A program made the position numbers and the translations under genes. A DNA stretch of 64,000 bases from Streptomyces aureocirculatus (lineage in GTDB: Bacteria > Actinomycetota > Actinomycetes > Streptomycetales > Streptomycetaceae), in the NCBI RefSeq assembly GCF_000720475.1, contig NZ_JOAP01000012.1, forward strand, positions 1 through 64,000, given 5' to 3'. Below the pieces are notes generated by a model that saw only the letters and a program-made list of their open reading frames with translations, had not been told where the DNA came from and did not search any database. This document shows, piece by piece, positions 53,212-59,560 of the stretch (positions are counted from its first letter, which is position 1; each line of letters opens with the position of its first letter).

Positions 53212-56200
53212 CTAGCGCCGTGCCCCTGACTTAAACCGAACAACCTTCTCCCACGCCCGACTCCCTCGCCGCGCTGGGCATATCCGGTTGAAGCATCGCC
53301 AGTACCAGGAACCGTCGGCCCGGCGGCGCAGGTCCACTTCCTCCCCCTTGCATGCATCGCACCGAGGAGGTTTGGCAAAGTCCTCCGCATGCTCGTGAGT
53401 CAGGATCTTGCGTGCGAAGTGGCCGCCCTTGATGGTCAGCATGACCTCACGTGAGCGGCTCTGCGAGAGAGAGTTGAGGCTCCCCAGCAGAACCGTGTGC
53501 TCGTCGATCACGACGATCTTCTGGTGCATTACGTTGACGGGGACGACCGTCTGCACCACTGCCCGAAGCTGCCTGACCAAGTCGGCCTGTTTCTTCTGAC
53601 CCGTGTCGTAGGGATCACGGACGAAAACCGTCACACGCACTCCTCGGCGCACGGCCTCGTCCAGCACCGGCAGCAGCCCGATGAGACGTTTCGCAGTCCA
53701 CGGAGACCAGATCCACAAGGAGTTGCGCGCTTCGGCCAGCCGTGCGGCAAATATCTCGTAGAACGAGATCTCGTCGTCGACGTCGGAGACCTCGACATGG
53801 CGGGAGAGGACGTCGGCGAGACGCGTGCCGAACGGACCGAGAGGGATGTCCGGCCGCTCGCCGGGGGCGATCAGATGAGTGGCCGGAACCGTGCGGACCC
53901 GTCGGTCGCCGACGAGGGCAGCAAGCCTGCCCATGGCGGTCTGCTCGCCCGCAGCAAGAATGCGCCTTCGGCTTCCGACAACGTAAAGCCTGGTCTGAAC
54001 ACGGGTGACGGCGACGTTGAAAAGTCGTACCCCATTGCGCTCCCAGGCCGACGCTCCAGGAGCCCGGGACGCCCGGGACATCCAGAGGCCGTCACCGTAG
54101 TCGTCCTCCACGGTGTCGAAGATGACTACGGGGAACTCGCGCCCCTGGAATCGGTGAGCCGTTCCGACTTCGGCGAGCCGACTGCCGACACCCTCGTTGT
54201 CCCGGAGCGCCTCCAAGGTTGCTTCGGCCTGCACCGGGTACGGCGTCACGACACCGGCCTCCTCACCGTCCTCTCCGTGCAGGTCGATCAGGGCTCGTGC
54301 GAGCAGGGAGCCGGCCGGCCACCATCCCTTGCGACGGCCGGTGCGGTGGACCTGGGCGAGGTTCTGCAGCCCGTCGGTGTCGATGATCACGATCTCGGGG
54401 TCGTCCGAGGCGCGCCGTGCTGCACGCTGCTCAACACCTGGGCCGGATTTCAACACGCCGTCATACGCGAGTGAGTTCGCCAGACTCATGACGTCGTGGC
54501 CGAAGCGGTGCTGGACATCCAGTACGACGCAGCCTTGGTGATTCACGGCCGCCGTGGGGGACTCGATATCGAAGTGCTCGTAGACCTCACGCAGGATCCA
54601 GCGGGCAACGTCGGGCCGCTTGCTTCCGTCGAGTTGCGGCAGTACTGGACCGAGCTGCATGAAATCCCCAAGGAGGACCGCAGTGGTCTTCGCCTTTCCC
54701 ACGGCAAGGAGGACCTCGGGCAAGGTCGCGGCCCCGGCCTCGTCGACCAGGACCACGTCGTATTCACCCTCGAAGACCGCTTTCGTGGTACGGAAGCGGG
54801 CAAGGGTAGTGGCAACAACCTTGGCACCGCGAATGATCTCACCCTGGGCGTCACGCGCAAACTTGTCGTACTCCTCCTGGAGTTCGCGATGACGGCGTTC
54901 CAGCGCCGACCGGTACTCTTGGTCCTCCGCCACCCGAGGTTTCAGGTCCGTCACCTGTGCATGGCGTCGGGGGTGGCCGAGTCGGTCGGCCTCCTCGACA
55001 CGAGTTTCAGCCGCTTGGGAAAGCCCAAGTTCCCTGGCGAGAACGGCCAGGTTGGCGCCCGCCGCCAGATGGTGTCGCCGGGCCTGTTCCAGGGCCTTCC
55101 CCACCTTCTGCAGGGTCGTCTGCCGGAGCGCGATTTCCTGCTTGCTGAACGGAATCCGAGCGCCGAGTTCCGCTAGCTGCGTCGCGACGGCGTCCTCCTG
55201 CCGGGCCAGGACCGACCGGGCGTCCACCGCCTGCTGACCGGCCTGGTGCGCGTCAGCGCGCGCCGTCTCCAGTCGAGTGCGCGCAGTTTCCCGTTCCTGC
55301 TTTGCCCGGCGCCTCGCAAAGCCCTTCATCTGTTCAAGGCCGTCCACGAGCTCCTGAGCCGCCACACACTCACCGCCGGCGACCAGTGCCTTCGCCTCCA
55401 AGTCGGTCACTGCCAGACGGAGTCGATCCAGGCTTTCCTGATACTCGTCGTACGACTTCCAGTCAGTTTGAGCCTGCTTCGTCACCCTCACCGCTTCGAG
55501 CGCGGCCTGGTAGGACCGTTCCAGCCGTACGGCAGTGTCCTCCGCGTCCTTGGCATCCCGGCGTGCCTCATCGCGCATCTGCTCCAAAGCCGCGGAAGCT
55601 CGGGCAGGATCATCGAGTCGGACACGGTCCGCGGCGTACGCCACAGCGTCGAAGTCCGTGAGGCTCCGCTCCAGCTCCTCCAACTGCCGGGCCCGCTCCC
55701 GAGCCTCGACCAGTTGAGCGGCGACAGCACGGCGGCGCTCAACGATTTCGGTCAATCGGAGGCGCACCATCAGCGTGAGGCAGACACTCGCGTCTTCCGC
55801 TATCTCCCGCAGGTGAGGTGGCCCCACGCGGACGAGCTCGCCATCGCCATGTCGTCGCTCTTTCACCACGCCCCACAGGGCGTTGTCCACAGCGATATTG
55901 GTGGCCGAGACCAGCAGGACCCGCTTCCCCCGGGCGACGAGATCGCTGATGGCGCGTTTGAGAACTGTGGTCTTGCCAGTACCCGGTGGCCCCCACACCA
56001 GCCACAGACCCTCGCCCATGCATGCCTGATAGGCGCGATCCTGGGCCGGCAAGAGCGTGCCGGGTGGCAGCCCAATGGGAGCAAGCCGCCCCGTGCCCGC
56101 CTCGCCTCGGGCCATGAGATGGGCCAGCGGAGCATCGGCGAGCGAGGCCATGCCTTCCCGCAGCGCCTTGACGAGGAATCCGGTGGGCTGCGGCTTCATC

Positions 56201-56508
56201 CACAGACAGGGATCCGCCGGGTCTGCGAACTCCGGAACACGCACTCGAAGCGTGGTGCCGTCCCTGTATACGTCGAGCACGGAGTAACCTGCGTCAATGT
56301 CGCTCTCATCAGGTCCGGCCAGTCGCAGACTGTCCCCCTGGAGCTGGTCCGTCCCGGTTTCGGACCCGCGCACGTCAACTACGTATTCTCCGGGTTTGCG
56401 GCCTCGCACCGCTCGCCCCAGCGGGCGCCACCGTGGCTCCCGAGTAGCTACGCCCTCGTGTGCCACCCAGGCGTCCAGCGCCGAGACGACTTCTTCCTGC
56501 CAGCCCAC
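53212..56508 (-). CDS. SF1 helicase fused to a PLD nuclease domain, Mokosh type II-like
   Basis: A 1098-residue protein. An N-terminal region (1-150) precedes a split SF1 (COG1112/AAA_11-AAA_12-type) helicase. Walker A is WGPPGTGKTT at about 172-181, Walker B is VLVDEAGAA near 588, then GDFMQLGPVLPQ, GTAHRFQGREFPVV and NVAVTRVQTRLYVVG. A long Arg/Glu/Ala-rich coiled-coil insert (about 240-560) separates the first two. The C-terminal part (about 900-1030) is a phospholipase D-type domain with one full HKD motif, HQKIVVIDEHTVLLGSLNSL (about 993-1012), followed by a Cys4 zinc ribbon (CDAC...CFNRIC). Helicase plus PLD in one chain is the architecture of the type II Mokosh anti-phage protein (MkoC). 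The start is a GTG with GGGGGA just upstream. Confidence 0.85.
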   Translation of the reverse strand: MGWQEEVVSALDAWVAHEGVATREPRWRPLGRAVRGRKPGEYVVDVRGSETGTDQLQGDSLRLAGPDESDIDAGYSVLDVYRDGTTLRVRVPEFADPADPCLWMKPQPTGFLVKALREGMASLADAPLAHLMARGEAGTGRLAPIGLPPGTLLPAQDRAYQACMGEGLWLVWGPPGTGKTTVLKRAISDLVARGKRVLLVSATNIAVDNALWGVVKERRHGDGELVRVGPPHLREIAEDASVCLTLMVRLRLTEIVERRRAVAAQLVEARERARQLEELERSLTDFDAVAYAADRVRLDDPARASAALEQMRDEARRDAKDAEDTAVRLERSYQAALEAVRVTKQAQTDWKSYDEYQESLDRLRLAVTDLEAKALVAGGECVAAQELVDGLEQMKGFARRRAKQERETARTRLETARADAHQAGQQAVDARSVLARQEDAVATQLAELGARIPFSKQEIALRQTTLQKVGKALEQARRHHLAAGANLAVLARELGLSQAAETRVEEADRLGHPRRHAQVTDLKPRVAEDQEYRSALERRHRELQEEYDKFARDAQGEIIRGAKVVATTLARFRTTKAVFEGEYDVVLVDEAGAATLPEVLLAVGKAKTTAVLLGDFMQLGPVLPQLDGSKRPDVARWILREVYEHFDIESPTAAVNHQGCVVLDVQHRFGHDVMSLANSLAYDGVLKSGPGVEQRAARRASDDPEIVIIDTDGLQNLAQVHRTGRRKGWWPAGSLLARALIDLHGEDGEEAGVVTPYPVQAEATLEALRDNEGVGSRLAEVGTAHRFQGREFPVVIFDTVEDDYGDGLWMSRASRAPGASAWERNGVRLFNVAVTRVQTRLYVVGSRRRILAAGEQTAMGRLAALVGDRRVRTVPATHLIAPGERPDIPLGPFGTRLADVLSRHVEVSDVDDEISFYEIFAARLAEARNSLWIWSPWTAKRLIGLLPVLDEAVRRGVRVTVFVRDPYDTGQKKQADLVRQLRAVVQTVVPVNVMHQKIVVIDEHTVLLGSLNSLSQSRSREVMLTIKGGHFARKILTHEHAEDFAKPPRCDACKGEEVDLRRRADGSWYWRCFNRICPARRGSRAWEKVVRFKSGARR

Positions 56509-56657
56509 GTTCCCCCGCTACAACCGTGCTGCCCGGATCTTGATCAGTGGTATCAGTCCGGACTCGCGTTCACCACTGGCAATCCCGCCAAGGTACGGCG
56601 CCCAAATCCCATTCCGGCGGGTCTCGGCCATGAAGGCAGCACCGGGGTCGGAGGCAG

Positions 56658-57071
56658 TTAGATCCCCACTAGCCGAACGCGATCGCTGCAAAGTTTGGCC
56701 ATGTCATCGATATCAGAGGTCAGCATGATTACCGGCCGATGCTGCCGCAGCGCGGCCTCGGCGACAGCCGCATCGATCGCGTACTTATGCCCATGCAAGC
56801 CGGCATCCATCAGCAGCTTCGAGGCCGCCTTCGCCTCCTCGTCACCCACCACGACCACGCGCAGTCCGGAGAGCACCCAGTTCAGGCGAGACTTGTTCGT
56901 GCGAGCGTGGACGACCTCAATGATGGTGAGTGCGCTGATCACGACCTCCATGCCGCGCGAGCGCGCCTCAGCTACCAGCGCCACCACCTGCTCGTCATCG
57001 GCGAGTAGCTTCGAGAGCCCTTCGCTGTCCAAGACCAGCGTTCCCTCGTGACTCAGCTTGCGGCGGGCCAC
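56658..57071 (-). CDS. PIN-domain toxin, VapC-like
   Basis: A 137-residue PIN-domain protein. Conserved acidic residues are visible in LVLDSEGLSKLL (first Asp), ALTIIEVVHAR (Glu), AIDAAVAEAAL (Asp) and LTSDIDDMAKL (final Asp). VapC-type toxins are Mg-dependent RNases that act on tRNA or rRNA. The GTG start overlaps the preceding antitoxin gene by 19 bases, indicating translational coupling. It lies 150 bases upstream of the helicase-PLD gene on the same strand. Confidence 0.85.
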   Translation of the reverse strand: MARRKLSHEGTLVLDSEGLSKLLADDEQVVALVAEARSRGMEVVISALTIIEVVHARTNKSRLNWVLSGLRVVVVGDEEAKAASKLLMDAGLHGHKYAIDAAVAEAALRQHRPVIMLTSDIDDMAKLCSDRVRLVGI

Positions 57072-57337
57072 TCACCCTCCTCGGCGAACACCTCGTCGAA
57101 GACCTGCCGCGCTCGCTGGCGAGCCTGCTCGGAGACCGGCCCCTTGCGGTTCTCGTAATCCGCCAGATACTCGTCAAGGACCTGCCCGCGCAACTCACGC
57201 TCGACCGCCTCGGCGATGAACGCGGAGAACTCCCGCTTGCCCACCCGCGCCCTGATCGCCTCCGCGGTCCCTTCCGGCAGCGACAGGCTCACCCGCGTCG
57301 CCGGCCCTTCCCCGATGCTGTACGTCTTCTCCACCAT
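57053..57337 (-). CDS. VapB-like antitoxin with ribbon-helix-helix domain
   Basis: A 94-residue protein. The N-terminal half (TRVSLSLPEGTAEAIRARVG, then FSAFIAEAVEREL) looks like a CopG-type ribbon-helix-helix. The acidic C-terminal half (LADYENRKGPVSEQARQRAR) would wrap the toxin. It is the upstream partner of the PIN protein. The ATG at 57337 has no strong ribosome site, and TTGACA lies at about 57353-57348 on the minus strand, too close to serve as a -35 for a leadered transcript. Confidence 0.85.
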   Translation of the reverse strand: MVEKTYSIGEGPATRVSLSLPEGTAEAIRARVGKREFSAFIAEAVERELRGQVLDEYLADYENRKGPVSEQARQRARQVFDEVFAEEGEWPAAS

Positions 57338-57813
57338 GCCCGAAGTGTGTCAAACGAGTAGGAAAAGCGCCACGGCCTGCGTGCCGCGAAGTGTCGCGCG
57401 GCACACCACCCAGCACAGCGCCGTCACCCCATCCCAGCGCAATCCCAGCACGGTACGGATGACCAGGGGTGACGACAGGTGACGAGGGGGCAGCTATCCC
57501 AGCACCAATCCCAGCACGGGAAAAAACCAAGGGCCCGACCCCGAAGAGTCGGACCCTCTCTGACCTGCATGTCTGCCAGATCAGCGCCGCGGTGTCACGT
57601 CAGCCGCTACACATTGAAGCGGAACGTCTGAAGCCGGATCCCGACCTGCGGCGGAGCCCCGCCCAGGGCCCTGACCTGGGCTTTCCTGGTTGGCACGCGT
57701 TGGCTCCCGAGGGCCATTTACGGGTGTCCTGCGGACTGGCTGCGGACTGGCCGGAGGCTCCGAGGCTGCGAAATCCCTGGCACACCGGCGGGGCCTGCAA
57801 GGAGACTGCGCAG
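57338..57813. other. Gene-free region with an apparent attachment-site scar
   Basis: About 475 bases with no complete gene. 57431-57515 contains four copies of ATCCCAGC, two of them within the exact 14-base repeat CAATCCCAGCACGG (57440-57453 and 57506-57519). A minus-strand hairpin with T-tract is at 57521-57556. At 57607-57625 the minus strand reads TTCCGCTTCAATGTGTAG, which encodes FRFNV-stop, the C-terminus of the GTPase YchF as I know it. The coding frame upstream of it does not continue as YchF. Confidence 0.5.
57521..57556 (-). terminator. Orphan intrinsic terminator
   Basis: GGGCCCGAC (57531-57539) pairs with GTCGGACCC (57548-57556) with one mismatch. On the minus strand it is followed by TTGGTTTTTT. 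No complete gene precedes it on that strand; only the short FRFNV-stop segment about 50 bases upstream does. It may therefore be the terminator of a gene whose body was displaced by an insertion. Confidence 0.72.
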
Positions 57814-58200
57814 GTGAGTGACTCCTACCCCTGTCCCTGCTGCGGGCACCGCGTACTGGACGCAATGCCCGGCTCGTACGAGATCTGCCCCGTCTGCTTC
57901 TGGGAGGACGACGGGGTCCAGTTCCGCTGGCCGACCATGGACGGCGGCGCGAACAAGATCTCCTTGATCGAGGCCCAGCGGAACTACCAGAACTTCGGCG
58001 CCTGCGACGAACACGGCCTCCGGTACGTCCGCCTGCCGGCCGAGGACGAGCCGCTCGACCCCGCATGGCGGCCCATCGACCTGACGCGCGACTCCTTGGA
58101 GGACTGGGAATCCCAGGACCGCGCCCCGTGGCCAGACGACCGCTCGGTGCTCTGCTGGTGGCTCCCCACCTTCTGGCGCCGGGACTGCTCCGCGTCATGA
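57814..58200 (+). CDS. Cysteine-rich CPCC-domain protein
   Basis: A 128-residue protein. It opens with YPCPCCGHRVL and then EICPVCFWEDDGVQFRWP, giving two CxxC-like pairs that form a zinc ribbon, the mark of the CPCC family. Family function is unknown. The GTG at 57814 has AAGGAG about ten bases upstream; the open frame to 57469 is translated spacer. Its stop overlaps the next start by four bases, so the pair is translationally coupled. Members occur scattered in variable regions. Confidence 0.85.
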   Translation: MSDSYPCPCCGHRVLDAMPGSYEICPVCFWEDDGVQFRWPTMDGGANKISLIEAQRNYQNFGACDEHGLRYVRLPAEDEPLDPAWRPIDLTRDSLEDWESQDRAPWPDDRSVLCWWLPTFWRRDCSAS

Positions 58201-58928
58201 CCTCCCACATCGAGACACTCGTCCAGCAGCTCGACGGAAAGGCCGATAAGTCCTACGACGCCCGCGCGGAGCTGATCTGGATCGGCGCCGACGCCATACC
58301 CGCCGTCATCGACGGCCTTCCTTCCCTCGGCGGCTTCGGCCAGCTGACCGCGATCGAGGTCTTCGAGGAGGTGGGCGATCCCCGTTGCGGCCCCGCTCTC
58401 ATCGGCCTGCTGGACAGCGACAACCCGACCGTCCGCGAATGGGCGGCCATGGCTCTGGCGAGCCTGGAGATCGACGGCGCCATCGAGCCCCTGCACCGCG
58501 CCTACCGCGCCTGCCTGGAACGGGCGACCCCGCCGGACTGGACCGAGCCATGCGGCATCCGCTGGGCCTTGACGGAGCTCGGCGCCCGCAACCCTGTAGT
58601 CCCACCGCTCACAGCGGGCATACGCGCCACCGCGGCGGACAACGCCCCTGGCTGGCCCTCGACCCACTTCACCGAGATCATCAACGACCTGGCCGACCAC
58701 GCCCAGGTGATCCTCTACTCCCAGTTCTGGCGAGTGGACGCCGGCCGCACGTACGGCGTCTCCGACACCGGCTTGGACTGGGAACTCGACTGGACCGCGC
58801 CCTGGCAGCACCTGGTCGAAGAGTCCCGCACCTGGTCCCTGCTGGAAGCCTCCGAAGCCCCCGTCGGCGACAACATCTTCGTCGCCCCCACCTGGATCGA
58901 CCGTACCGACCTGCACCCGGAGAGGTGA
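58197..58928 (+). CDS. HEAT-repeat-like protein
   Basis: A 243-residue protein. The ATG at 58197 overlaps the CPCC stop as ATGA. HEAT-type helical pairs are visible: IWIGADAIPAVIDGLPSLGG, PRCGPALIGLLDSDNPTVRE and WAAMALASLEIDGAIEPLHR. The second half (about 130-243) is Trp/Asp-rich with no recognised domain. Probably a protein-protein interaction partner of the CPCC protein; function unknown. Confidence 0.82.
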   Translation: MTSHIETLVQQLDGKADKSYDARAELIWIGADAIPAVIDGLPSLGGFGQLTAIEVFEEVGDPRCGPALIGLLDSDNPTVREWAAMALASLEIDGAIEPLHRAYRACLERATPPDWTEPCGIRWALTELGARNPVVPPLTAGIRATAADNAPGWPSTHFTEIINDLADHAQVILYSQFWRVDAGRTYGVSDTGLDWELDWTAPWQHLVEESRTWSLLEASEAPVGDNIFVAPTWIDRTDLHPER

Positions 58929-58931
58929 CCG

Positions 58932-59419
58932 ATGCCGTCCCAGCACCCCGAGGAAGTCGGCTACGGCCACGTGGTCGAGAGCTACGTGACGAGGCTATCT
59001 CGTACTGAATGGCGGGCGGTTCCTGGGCCCCCGGTGGTGGCACACCACACGGTTTACCCGGCACCTGTTCAATGACGCCGCCGCGATCACTGACGAGGAA
59101 CTGGAAGCCCTCCTCAGGTACGAGCTGGCTGATCGGCGTCGACCGCCGCGACCGGTTCCGGGCACGCATCGGTGACCTGCTCCTGGCCACCGAGGTCTGC
59201 TACTCCGGCGGCGCCTACTGCTTCGCCCTGGGCGCCCTCCTCCGCCTCGACGCCCTCCTCGGTACCCACCACGCCGACCGCTTCACGGAGCCCGACGGCC
59301 TCTGGGATCACTCGGTCAAAGGCGTGGGACGCCCCGGCTACCCCAGCCACGCCCCCGCCGACCTTCGCCGCTGGACGGACCTCCACTACGACTTCGCCAA
59401 CGGCTCGCCCCAACTCTGA
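58932..59419 (+). pseudogene. Degenerate DUF6000-like gene with two frameshifts and a deletion
   Basis: Protein-like sequence moves through all three frames. Frame 3 from the ATG at 58932 (MPSQHPEEVGYGHVVESYV) gives way to frame 1 from 58993 (GYLVLNGGRFLGPRWW, then AAAITDEELEALLRYE), then to frame 2 from about 59127 (WLIGVDRRDRFRARIGDLLL, ending DFANGSPQL). The joined protein resembles the DUF6000 family as I remember it. Near residue 100 it lacks the usual segment between YCFAL and GALLRLDALLGT, so an in-frame deletion is also likely. Only the last part survives as an open frame (59009-59419). It follows the HEAT gene by three bases. Confidence 0.65.
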
Positions 59420-59560
59420 TCACCCCTCAACGCCTGTGGCTACGAAGAGGGTTCGCTACCACCAGGTGGTTCCCAGTAAGGGCCCCCTCGCGCAAGCGGT
59501 GCCGATACGATGCTGACCCTGCTGACGTCCGGCCGCCGGCCAGAGAGCGAGTAGCCAGGA

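Noticed and set aside
57469..57813. N-terminal extension of the CPCC protein
   Set aside because: The segment covers the terminator and repeats, is composed of spacer-like residues, and a GTG with a good ribosome site lies at 57814.
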